A stretch of DNA of 64,000 nt. It comes from Alligator mississippiensis. Lineage: Eukaryota > Chordata > Crocodylia > Alligatoridae. Numbering within the stretch: the stretch's first letter is position 1; each line of letters opens with the position of its first letter. Where the stretch lies: contig NC_081824.1 of the NCBI RefSeq assembly GCF_030867095.1, positions 50,068,882-50,132,881 on the forward strand. Reading direction: 5' to 3'. Of this stretch, positions 23,741-34,814 are shown piece after piece. Position numbers and translations under genes: made by a program. The notes beneath the pieces were generated by a model. That model had not been told where the DNA came from and did not search any database. It saw only the letters and a program-made list of their open reading frames with translations.

Positions 23741-24530
23741 CAGGGACAGGCATGATGCAGGGCTGAGAACCATGTAACTGTGCCCGAGTTGGTCAGTGAG
23801 GGGAAACAGAAGCCCCTGCTGCACAGGCCTGTCCCCCCACAGCTGTGCTGGCTCACGTCTGGTGGGACTAGGGGCTGTCTACATGCTGGGGGCCTCTGTA
23901 GGTCCAGCTGACAGCTATGTGTCTCCCAGCCCCATGTCCTGCCTGCCTGCCATGCAGGCTAAGTAGCAGACAGGGAAGGGAAAGACCAGACCTGAGCCAG
24001 CACAGCTGGGGAGGCCCAACACAGCAGAGGCTTCCACTCTCCTCCCCCTGCTCCCCAGCCTGCCTGACAGGAGCAGGCAGGACACAGGGCTAGGAGCTGT
24101 GTGGCTGTAAGGCAAGCTGAGTAGCAAGAGGGGAAGGGAGCAGAGGCCCCTGCCACACAGGCATGGCCCTGGCCCCAGTCCCCCCAGACCCAAACCAGCA
24201 CAGCTGGGGGGCCACATGACAGGGGCCTCCACTCCCCTTCCCCCACCACCCAGATACCACTGACATCCTCCCTTCAAGGGGGAGGTTAGCAGGGAGCCTG
24301 GGATGCTGGGGTACTGTGACCTAACGAGTTGGGAGAGGTTCTGGTACAGATATTCAATATACCCATCTAACCTAAATTGCTTAAGTCAGATACTACATCG
24401 ATCCAGGTCAATCTTACACCAGAATCCACCATTTTCAAACCAGTCTAAAAGCACTGAACTTCTATACTGTTACAGGTTTTGACTGATTTCTGAGCAGTTA
24501 TATCAATAAAAATGTCTGTACTTGGCCTCT

Positions 24531-26715
24531 GTGTGGTTTCTGTTTAAAATTACTGGCTATTTTTTTAATCTTTACTATTATGCATTGGATGTTCCTATTA
24601 CTCCTAAAAATCTCTGATCCTCTTTTATATCCTGTGAAGCTCAGCCTTTCATCAACAATTTCCATAGCCCAATTACCTGCTGTATGAAAATAATGTTTCC
24701 TTGTGTCACTTTTACATTTGCTGCCATGAAATCATTTGGTATTCCAGGCCTTTCTCTGGAGCTAACATCAGTGGCTTTCTGGTTGGCACAGCTAGGAATG
24801 CCAAACATTACATAGTATTTTATACAGAATCAGAATACACCCCTACAGGTTTAGCACACAGGCATGCTATATATGTGACAGCTTTTTTAAGCCTTGAAAG
24901 ATTGCAATGGCCAGTTTACATTTTCAAAGTAGATAAATTAAGTATAAAAATGCTATTTAGTTGTAAAGTGTTTCTTTTCTCTTTTTTTAGGTAACCATGT
25001 ATTATCCCTTTGACAAACCTAGCCTGAAGGCTGATGACCATAAACATTCCTGACTAATGGCAGTTTTCATTAACAGCTCTCTGACAGTTGTTTAGAAAAA
25101 AATTCTATGTAGAGCTACAGTTTTAATGCTCACAAGTCTTTGCATGGCTTGGAGGAAAGAAAACTCTTTTTGTTTGATTTCATTTCTTTTTGTTTTGCTT
25201 TTTTATATATAAGTTGAATTGAATGCTGCACTTGCTATTACACATTTCCTTTTTAAAAGCCAGTATTATTTAAATGAGTGGTGGCTGACAGTTTTCCCTA
25301 GTGACATAAAGGAACACACGTGTATCTGTAGGATCCTTAAAAATTGCTGTACAAGTAAGCAAAAACTATAAACTAGGCATAAAAATATAAAATACTTCCA
25401 AGTTTTGCTATGCTCTAATATCCCTTACTGTCTGAAGTTGTTCCAGAAGCCGTGCTTTCAGGCTGTAAAGGCTTGCAAAAAGATGCCATGAAGTTTTAAT
25501 CTATTGCTAGTATGTACTGAACTTTGCCAACTAACATTATGAGTCTTTATTAAGAGACTAACACAGTTGTAGATTGTTTTTTGAACTTCTTCCACAACAT
25601 GTATGATTTTTCCTATGGTATACAGCAGAGATTCCGGCTGGAAAACATGTCTTACATGGGAATTGCCTATCTTGTGTTTGATAGGTTTTGCATGGTGCCT
25701 GCTGTGCAACCTGGATGAAAACTAAAGATTAGAGCTTCACAAAAGTGACAAAATTTCTTCCAATATACTTTACAAAAAATAGTAGTTATAAAAGATTTGC
25801 TGAGCCAAAACTTCAAAAAAAATCAGGTAATGTGTAACATAACTTTTATAATTTCAAACCATTTTGTTATCCATATTTTTTTATACAAACTTATTTTTTT
25901 ATTTGAGGACATTGGGCTTTTTGCTAAAAAAATAAAATCCAACTCAGATGAAAGTGAATCAAAAATATAAGACGTGGCAAGAATAACTTTAAATATTATT
26001 ACTTTGAAAAAATGTTGAAAGTTCAAAGTGCAATAAAGTTTTAGCATTGCATTTTGAACGGTTCACAGAGAGGGGTGAGGGGAGGAGATGTCAAGTGCTA
26101 CCAGCAGTTTAAGACCTGTATTTATTTTCTATCTAACTGATACAATAGCTTCTTTCTACCTACTTTTGTAGTGCTTATTATGTTGCTAAAATAGGCTTAC
26201 CAGACCACCTGAAATCATGCAGATATGATTGTGATAGGCAGATATAGGAAGCACATAGAACACATTTTTACATGCACAACAGATGACACCATGAGTATGT
26301 TTCCTGTTAACTGTCATAAGAATGGACCAATCCTAATCCATAATCTCTCTACTACTATACACTGCATAAAATTCACCCCTCTTTTTCAGTTACAAATTAT
26401 GGTTAATACTATATACTTAAAGTCTTTTAAATGTCAGTGATGGTGATACAATCCATGTCTACAAGCCACTGTTCTGAGTGCAGAACCACTGCCAAGAGGT
26501 ATAATGTTCATACCTGCTCTTCCTACTCAGCACATGCCAAAAACTAAAAATTAGACAATGTCTCCAATCTTAAAGTGGCCCTGAGCTAGTGCTCCTTCTC
26601 TCAGTTCCATAACCATACACAGTTTTCTTCCTTCAAATCTTGGAGAATTGTACCCCTTGCTATTGTTTTCTTAATGCCAAAGAATAAAGGATGTTTCCTC
26701 CTCTTGAGAGACAGT
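24531..26715. other. Unique intergenic DNA, candidate regulatory stretch
   Basis: I see no gene or confident repeat. Sequence around 25000-25100 (gacaaacctagcctgaaggc, gactaatggcagttttcatt, ctgacagttgtttag) looks information-rich rather than transposon-derived, but this is only an impression. AT-rich DNA follows. Confidence 0.4.
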
Positions 26716-26920
26716 GGGCATGTCTACATGTGCACTTTAATGCACAGTAGCCTATTTTAAGCTGCATTTGAGCATCATGGCAAAAACACTTATGCGCAGT
26801 AAAATTAGGCCACTGAGCATTTAGCATCGCTACTTTCACTACTGCACATTATGGCAGCCTCACATTAAAGGTACTAAATTTAATGTGCAGCAGGCAAAAG
26901 CACATTAATAATCATGTAGT
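26716..26920 (+). mobile_element. MITE related to family 1 by its end
   Basis: The left end gggcatgtctacatgtgc and the reversed right part actacatgattattaatgtg are imperfect inverted repeats. The interior is AT-rich (aatgcacagtagcc, reversed gcacattaaatttagtacc). The right end seems shortened. Confidence 0.5.
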
Positions 26921-27155
26921 GAGAGGAGAAAGAAGGAAATTGAAAAGTTAGAGGTATTATGGTTACCACACAATTCTAGATGCACAAAATTCTGGGGTGG
27001 TAGATCCATGAATGTTGCTAACCTTATTGTGCTCTGTATGGGATAAAGCCACCAGAGGCTGGCTTATGCACCATAGGTCTACACTCACGGTTGAAACCTC
27101 TATGTGTAGAACTCCCTTCCTCAGAGGTGTAACACAAAAGAGCTGTGCTTCAGGA

Positions 27156-27588
27156 AGCAGGTCCACATGGGGCAGCATTGGTATATTTGTGCCTCTGCTG
27201 GCTGTCCCCAGGGAATGCCTCTGCATGTGTGCTTTGGCATGCAGAAAGTTACCCTGGGTAGAGTAGGGGAGGCTGGGGCCAGCACTTGGGCTGTCCCCAG
27301 CAGCCTTATCTAGGCTAGCAAATTGGTCTCACAGAGCCTGACTGACAACTGGAGCATGGCTCTGGCTGACCGCGCTCTGGTTTTGGGAGGCACACGCTGC
27401 CACCAAGTGCACCACTTTTTTCTGGCACCGTTTTTTTTGACACTGGGATCTCCTGGGGTCAAAAAACCCACTACGCTGCAAATCAGTAGTCCAGAGAATG
27501 CCTGCATGTGCAGGGCATACAGTTTACAGTGCTACAGACACATCTGAGGAGCTGCAAACCACACGTGTACATTCATGGGAACACACCC
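27156..27588 (-). mobile_element. Family-1-like DNA transposon, short reversed copy
   Basis: The reversed right end is gggtgtgttcccatgaatgt. Internal ggctgtccccagggaatgcc, ggctggggccagcacttg and ctgggatctcctggggtcaa correspond to the 21.1-21.7 kb copy in reverse. The left boundary is approximate. No coding capacity. Confidence 0.55.
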
Positions 27589-29829
27589 TGAGTAGCAACT
27601 AGAGAGGTGGCTTTTTTATGTCCTTCCCCACTCCACCTCCCAGAAAGGTGGTATTCAGGGCTGCTGCCCCAATTGCTACCTGTCCACAACTATCTTATTG
27701 ACCTTCCCTTGTGAAAGGGAAATTTAGGATATATCTGAGCAATCTATCCATATCCCACTTTCTTTGAGCACCCAGAAAAGTCCAACATAATAATTCAATA
27801 ATACATAACTATCTAAGAAGGATACACCCCAGGTCCCTACATGCATTATTTTTAAAGTATGAAAATGAAAACAAAATCAGGCTGGTAGGGAGCTAGCAAC
27901 CAGCAGCACTTTATATTGTTCCTCAAGCTTCAGATAGTCACTTAGAACTCACCTAAATGCACACTTGTACTCTTTGCATAGAAACAAGTAACTATAATAT
28001 ATGTCTTCAAATGAGCTGCATTTACTGACTTTTCTAGACCCTTTCTTCTTTTGCGACCCCTTCCCTACTTCTTCTTCCTTCCTGCCCCCAAAATAATATA
28101 GAGGCATGTAAACTAGGAACAACAGTCTTCTTACATCTTCTGCTTGCTTAGGACTTTATTCAAACCTCACATGTATTCCAGATTTAAACTAGAGTAAATG
28201 AGAGCAGCATAGGGCCCTATCAAGAGAAATAAGATCCTATTTATTTACAGCACCTACAAATATATACTTAAGTAGGTTTTTAAAACAGAAGAGTTATTAT
28301 GTGTTTGTCAACATTATTGAAAAAATAGAGGGTTTTCACATCACAATAGTATCTCAGTTAAAGTGGCATGCTCACAGATACATCACCATTTCTTACCACC
28401 TGGTTTATTTAGTTTCTTCTTCTCTGATCACACAACTTGTGTGTTTGTATTTTACACTGAAGGATCTTTTAGAGGAGAAAATTAGTTTTATTTGTATGCC
28501 TAACTAAGGAACTGGAAACATGAGAAAATTGCTTTATGGAATTCTGGCCTGGCATCAGGAAACCGTGGAGAAGTAAACATTACATCTCATCTACTGACCA
28601 TGAGGTCATGGTACATTCAATTATGAAAAGTCATTAATAAACTGCTACTACTGTATTTTTTAACTTGAGTCTATAAATACAACAAACCCTCAGGATACAT
28701 TTTTATACGAGGAAATCTGTGAGCAATATTAGTCCATCACTGAATGTAGTAGTTTCATTATTAAAAGAAAAGGACAAGAGGAACAAATGATTTGTGTTGT
28801 AAGCAAAAAGTCTACTATTGAGCAGCTTCTTTTCAAAGCATGATATTAGCATGTAGTGTCTGTGGGAGATTCTGCTAACTCGTATGAGATTTGAGACCAG
28901 TAGATTAATTTTCTTTTCACCAATTATAATTAATCTTATATCAAGACTGTTTATATTTCCCCTGTCACCTACATGCATTAGCACCAGGTTAATGTGTAAA
29001 CCATGTAGCAAATTATGTCCTGTATAAATCTTTCCTTCTAAATAGTAAATTCTCTGTCCTTACTTCCTGAGAATAACCTTTGATCTTCACATCAACGACA
29101 AAAATAATTACCATCTCTTCCCAACCCAATACTAGTCATTTCAATCCTAAATAGCTTCACAGCTGGAGACAGATGTGCATTTCTCCCTGAACAGACCGTA
29201 AAGAGTCTTCTACTAGTCTTTATATCATACTTGTCATTCGTTTATCAGTGTCCAAATGTTGTACACTGTAAATGTGTGTAAAACATCCTCAGAATTTCAA
29301 ACAATAACAAATCAGAGCTGGAAAGAGTCTGAAGACAAAAAAAGAAGTCTTCCAGCTGTGCAAACTGAACTAGTTGCACAAGTAGAAAATGAACTCCCAA
29401 GGTTAATGTTATTATCTTCATCTGCAGCAAGAGATGATGTAGTCTAAGACAGAAATGTGCAACTTTTGGAAACATATAGTGGAATACCTTTATACAATTT
29501 TTTAAGAACTCTGAAGTATTTAAGCAAATGGCTGTAATTACAGAAATGTACTAAGGGGAAAAATACAATTTGTGTAGACAACTAAAAAACCCTGGTATTT
29601 TACAGTTATTAATTACATAATATTCTAGCAGTTATTAACTGAGGAAAGGATTTTTGTCATCTGTCTTTCAAGAGAATAAGCACTTTTTTGTTACATTTTA
29701 CCTCCAAAATGTTGCTTTATTATCCTATTTATGGAAAATTGTATTTTGGTCCCTTTGCTTTATTTGTCACTGAGAAATACAATATTTGTTCATTTTCTTG
29801 AAGATTTTTTAGAAGACAGAATCAAAGAA
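27589..29829. other. Unique AT-rich intergenic DNA
   Basis: No gene, RNA or confident repeat is visible. Short open frames here have no protein signature. By position it belongs to the region 3' of BMP5. Confidence 0.45.
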
Positions 29830-30188
29830 ATTCATAGATTCATTGATGTTAGGGTTGGAAGGGACCTCAAAAGATCATCGAGTCCGACCCCCTGCATAGG
29901 CAGGAAAGAGTGCTGGGTTCAGATGCCCATCTAACCTCCTCTTGAAGACCCCCAGGGTAGGGGAGAGCACCACCTCCCTTGGGAGCCCGTTCCAGACCTT
30001 GGCCACTCGAACTGTGAAGAAGTTCCTCCTAATATCCAGTCTAAATCTGCTATCTGCTAGCTTATGGCCATAATTTCTTGTGATCCCCAGGGGTGCCTTG
30101 GTGAGTAGAGCCTCACCAATTCCCTTCTGCGCCCCCATGATGAATTTATAGGCAACCACAAGGTCACCTCTCAGCCTTCTCTTGCGGT
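29830..30188 (-). mobile_element. CR1 LINE 3' fragment
   Basis: The reversed sequence encodes the last part of CR1 ORF2: GHKLADSRFRLDIRRNFFTV, then KVWNGLPREVVLSPTLGVFK and RRLDGHL. The 3' UTR follows, ending gattcatagattc-like at 29830. It is heavily 5'-truncated and well preserved, hence a fairly young insertion. Confidence 0.9.
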
Positions 30189-30571
30189 TGATTGGATTCT
30201 GTTACTTTCTGTGGAGAAGGAACAGTATAAAAGTATATAAATTACTTAATAGTATAAATAAGGTGAACAAGGAATTCCTTTTTACCTCTTTAAAATACAA
30301 AAAACAAGAGGGCATGCAATGAAAAGGTAAAAAAGCTAGAACTGATAAAAGGTATACTTTTTCATAACTAACCTGTGGAAATCATTGCCACTAGATAAAA
30401 AAACTGACAGATTTCAAATAAGGATAATTTCATATGGATAATAATATTCAGAGTTACACTAGTAAGAATTATATAAGTATGAGGCCTTACTAGTACCTTA
30501 TGACAACAAATGTTAGATATCTTACATTTTTTCCAAATCTTCAGTTTCCCAGAAGTATGCTCTAACTAGAA

Positions 30572-30739
30572 CAGCAGTTCCCAACCTCTGGTCATGACCC
30601 AAATGAGGGTCGCGAGAGCAATGCTGGCGGTGCTGCACACAAAGGATGATCCTCACTGCATGCTGGGAACTCCCCCGCCCCCACTGCCGTACTCTGCTCC
30701 CAGCAGTGGGTCATGGCAAGAAAAGGTTGGGAACCACTA
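30572..30739. mobile_element. hAT-Charlie-like MITE (168 bp)
   Basis: The ends cagcagttcccaacct and, reversed, tagtggttcccaacct are flanked by a perfect 8-bp duplication, aactagaa (30564-30571 and 30740-30747). The interior includes gtcatgacccaaatgagggt and its partner tgggtcatggcaag. Confidence 0.9.
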
Positions 30740-31159
30740 AACTAGAAGGTTCTACTCTCTCTTCAACCAAGAGTGCAAGATCCACAGGACCAGAAGAACA
30801 GCAAGCAGAGAGTGTGACTATAGCCAAATAAAAAAGAGAATTTCTCTCAAAGGAGAGAATCCTGGGTTATGGGCACTGCTGCCTGTGTATTTCTGTTTCT
30901 TATCCAATAACTGTCTAATGTAAAATGCATAAAGAGTCCTGGGAGCAGAGACTGGAAGGGAGAGTCCTCTCCGTGGGTAACTTGGATCTAGCACTAAGTA
31001 TCTTAATTTTAATTTCCCCCTGTTGGGATTGACAGCCATGGAAACCTTCCTGAAATTGATTTAAGTCAGACATTTCATACAAAGCATGGTAATGACAGCA
31101 GGAAGTAGCAACAGAGTAGCTGGCAGCCCCCTTTTACCTAATACCCCAGTGGTTAGAAT

Positions 31160-31680
31160 ACTCACTTATACCTAGACCATTCCTGACAGATGTTTGTCTA
31201 ACTTCTTTTTAAGACTCTACAGGTTGTAGACTCTACTGCTCCCCAGGTAATCTATCCCAGTGTGTAACTATCTTTACAGTTAGAAAGGTTTTCTTTTTTC
31301 CTAGTGAGTAACCTGAATTTTCCTTGCAGCAGTTTAAACCCATTACTTTTGTCTTATCCATAGGAAACACGGAAAACAATTTATTACCTCCTCTTTACAG
31401 AAACCTTTTACATATTTGAAGACTGTTATCACATCTCCCTTAAGTTTTTTTCCTCCTCTAGACTAAACAAATCTACTTTTTCAATCTTTCTTTATAGGTC
31501 ATGTTTTCTAGACCTTTGATCATAGCTGTTGCTTTCTTCTGGATTCACTCCAATTGTTTCTCATCTTTCTTGAAGTAAAGTGCCTTAAGTTGTATACAAT
31601 AATCCATCTGTGGCCTCACTAGGGCTCAGCAGAGAAGGAGGAACATGTCATACATTTTACGTACAGTACTACATCTCTAC
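31160..31680 (-). mobile_element. Ancient CR1/L3-type LINE fragment
   Basis: Blocks such as atctcccttaagttttttt, ctagactaaacaaatct, ttctggattcactccaattg and tgtggcctcactagggctca match the reversed C-terminal ORF2 and 3' UTR of old CR1/L3 LINEs (corresponding to SLFRL, LEWIQKK, VRPQM). No frame remains open. It abuts a younger CR1 in the opposite orientation. Confidence 0.75.
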
Positions 31681-31802
31681 ATGATGTTCTCATTTTTTTT
31701 TATAACCACATGAATTCTATAACAACTAGGGAACCTCTTTCTCTTCACCACCACTTGCAAACACACAAACACACACATGCTTATGTTTTTTTCTCTGATC
31801 CA

Positions 31803-33079
31803 TAGAGTCAATTCTTAACAGACTAGCTGATGGCAACATCCTGAGGGATAGCCAGCATGGGTTTGTTGTGGGTAGGTCTTGCTTGACCAATCTTATTTCC
31901 TTTTACGACCAGGTTACCTATCAGCGAGACAAGGGAGAAGAGATTGATGTTGTATATTCTGACTTTAAAAAAGCCTTTGATCTGGTATCCCATGATCACT
32001 TCTTAGCAAAACTGGCTAACTCTGGCCTTGGCCTCAGCACGATCCACTAGCTGGGGAATTGCCTCCGTGGTAGGACTCAGAGGATGGTGGTTGACGGAAG
32101 TCAATCCTCATGGTGCCCTGTGACCAAGGTGCTGTCCTTACTATTTGACATCTTCATTAAAGATGTGGACTTTGGTATCAGGAGTGGACTGCCCAAGTTC
32201 GCTGATGACACCAAACTCTGGGATAAAGCACCCACATCTGAGGACAGGCGGGTGATCCAGGCTGACCTTGACACGCTCAGGAAATGGGCGGACAAGAACC
32301 TGATGGTGTTTAACACCAAAAAATGCAAGGTTCTCCACCTTGGGAGGAAAAACCTGCAGCATCTTTATAGGCTCAGCAGTACTACTCTAGCTAGCACTAC
32401 AGATGAAAGGGACTTGGGGGTCATGATTGACCACAAGATGAACATGAGCCTTCAATGTGATACTGCTGCTAGTAAAGCAAACAGAATGCTTGCTTGCATC
32501 CACAGATGCTTCTCAAGCAAATCCCAGGACATCATTCTCCCATTGTACTCGGCCTTGGTGAGGCCGCAGCTGGAGTACTGTGTCCAGTTTTGGGCTCCAC
32601 AATTCAAAAAGGATGTGGAGAAGCTTGAGAGGGTGCAGAGGAGAGCCATGCACATGATCAGAGGTCATAAAAACAGACTTTATAAAGAGAGGCTGAGAGC
32701 CATGGGACTCTTCAGCCTGGAAAAGCGCAGGCTCAGGGATGATCTGGTTGCCACCTGTAAGTTTATCAGGGGTGCTTACCAAGTTCACCAGAGCACCCCA
32801 AGGGATGACAAGGTCGAATGGTCACAAACTCCTCCATGACTGTTTCAGGCTGGACATAAGGAAGAACTTCTTTACTGTCCAAGCCCCCAAGGTCTGGAAT
32901 AGACTGCTGCCAGAGGTGGCTCAAGCACCTACTTTGAACGCCTTCAAAAGATATCTGGATGTTTATCTTGCTGGTAACCTATGATCCCTGCTGACTTCCT
33001 GCCCCTGGGGCAAGGGCCTGGACTCAATGATCTTCCAAGGTCCCTTCCAGCCCTAGTATCTATAAAATTTATGAAACTC
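31803..33079 (+). mobile_element. CR1 LINE, reverse-transcriptase half to 3' end
   Basis: It enters the reverse transcriptase at ESILNRLADGNILRDSQHGF and continues through SCLTNLISFYDQVT, IDVVYSDFKKAFDLVSHDHF, the active-site block LPKFADDTKLWD (32190s) and KCKVLHLGRKNLQHLYRLSS. It then reaches the thumb region and FFTVQAPKVWNRLLPEVAQA. A TAG stop at 32048-32050 and a shift near 32820 break the frame. The QGSVLGP motif is altered to VTKVLSLLF. The 3' tail ends near atctataaaatttatgaaac. It is a dead, 5'-truncated copy. Confidence 0.92.
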
Positions 33080-33117
33080 CCATATCTTATGACAGTACTC
33101 TAACCACTGGGCTATTG

Positions 33118-33789
33118 TTATGGGTGGATCCAGGATTTTGAAAAGGGGGTGTGGGAGCAGCAACCAGAACCACAGGAGTATCTACACCCCTGCTCCCAGT
33201 TTCCACCCTCCCCCTTCCTTCACCTCCACACTCAGCAACAGTATGATTTTCCCACTCTCCCACTAGCCACTGCCCCTGTTTCTGCTGTCACTAATTGACC
33301 CAGGGGCAGTGGTGAGGAGGGAGGCTCCCAAGCTACTCCTTCCCTGCTCCAGCTGGACTGTATGTGGAGTCAGGCTGAGGCACTGACAGTGGCAGTTGAA
33401 AGTGGCAGTGGCAGTAGAGGTGGCAGGAGATTGGTATCCTTTCTACTGTGCCTGCTCCCTGGGAACACCGAGCAGGGGACTAAAGATGAGAAACTGCCTG
33501 CTGCTCTCACCAACTGAGCCAGGCTCCCCACAGAACCCAATTGGAGTGCATAGGAGTGGCTCTGGAGCCTCCTGTGTCCCATCCCTGGGGCCATGAGTGA
33601 CAGCAACAGCTACGGGCAGGGGAAGGGAGAGAAGGGATCATGCCGCTAAGCACAGAGGGGAAGAGAGGGAGGAGGAATTCTCATCCAATTCAGGGACTTA
33701 AAAAAATGCCTGGTAGCTGTTCCTGCAGCATCAGCTGAAAGCAGCAGTGGAGGTACTCATGCCACTGCACCCATTCTGGATCTGCCTCT
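33118..33789. mobile_element. hAT-type non-autonomous element (672 bp)
   Basis: A perfect 8-bp duplication, ggctattg (33110-33117 and 33790-33797), brackets ends that read ttatgggtggatccagga and, reversed, agaggcagatccagaatg. The interior is GC-rich, with repeated cagtggcagt-like motifs. No transposase. Confidence 0.85.
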
Positions 33790-33797
33790 GGCTATTG

Positions 33798-34814
33798 GCA
33801 AAGTGGGGAGGCAGCACCAGGCCCTCCTCCTACCTTTTGTGTGAGATCTTACCTTGCTGGCTCTGAGAACACCCTCTGTTTTGAGTTCCATAAGTAAACT
33901 GAATGGAGGAATGCTTAGTTTGCAGATCCTAACAGGGCTTATACATGAGCTGTGTTGGTAGTTGCTCAATACCCATGACATATGGGCACTTCTCAACCTA
34001 TTAGCAGAATAAGTTTATTGTTACAACTATAAAACCTGGAGACTTTACATATCTCTAAGGTTAGGCAGGAGTTAAGTAGTTTAAAGACGCAAATTTGGAA
34101 CAAGGTACTTTGGTGGCAGTTGGGAGGCACTTAAATCATTTGTGATCTAGCCCTAAGTCTCTAAATACTTTTCGAAAATGTGATTATGAACCACATAATG
34201 ACATGTAAAAATTTATTGTGCTTACTGTCCTTTAAAAATGGCTCCTAATATTCAACCATTGCTATGAATAAACTTCCACTGGTTCATCTAAAACCAACTG
34301 CAGTATGATATAAGATGTGTGTACTCAGCTAGAATTTCCATGGAAGACAAACCCATTTTTCAGAAAAGAAACAGTTTTTCTCTTTATAATATCTGTACTA
34401 GTTGAAGTAGTTACATACATGCCAGAAGTTTCTACAAGTGGTAGGCGTAGCACACCATGTCAGGCAATGAACAGCGTTCAGTAGAAAACAAACCAAAAGG
34501 CTAGATCCAGAATCAAGGGAAACGCAACTGAGATGATGAATAAAGGTGCATAATGAAACTATGTATTGGTAACTAGTTATATTGAGCAGATGTTCTTAAA
34601 TGTCTGCTAAGGGTTTCTGTATCCTCCAAAGTGAATACCTTCTTAGATGGGATTGGCTGCAAACAGGGACATGTGGCTAAATGGTATTAGCTAGTAAAAG
34701 CTAATCCATCAGACCACCCATCTGTGTGAATCTGTGAATTTCTTCTTTAAAAATGCAGTATAAAAATGTACCTTTACCTTATCAGTAAGAGAGAGAAGGC
34801 AGATTAAGAGACCC
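33798..34814. other. Unique intergenic DNA
   Basis: No gene or clear repeat is visible between the hAT element and the next CR1. Confidence 0.4.

Larger units (their letters stand above)
22239..24527 (+). mobile_element. Family-2 DNA transposon, copy A, carrying a nested LTR
   Basis: The ends are ggccaggtacagacattcaa and, reversed, ggccaagtacagacattttt. The flanks are tct on both sides, a perfect 3-bp duplication. Interior blocks gtgctttactccaagtgacc and cccttcagtggtgg recur in copy B at 51.3 kb. Excluding the nested LTR (22621-23740), the element is about 1.16 kb. GC-rich parts have open frames but no transposase motif. Confidence 0.75.

Noticed and set aside
31868-32839. Apparent reverse-transcriptase gene
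   Set aside because: It is the interior of a 5'-truncated CR1 LINE with a stop and a frame change, not a host gene.
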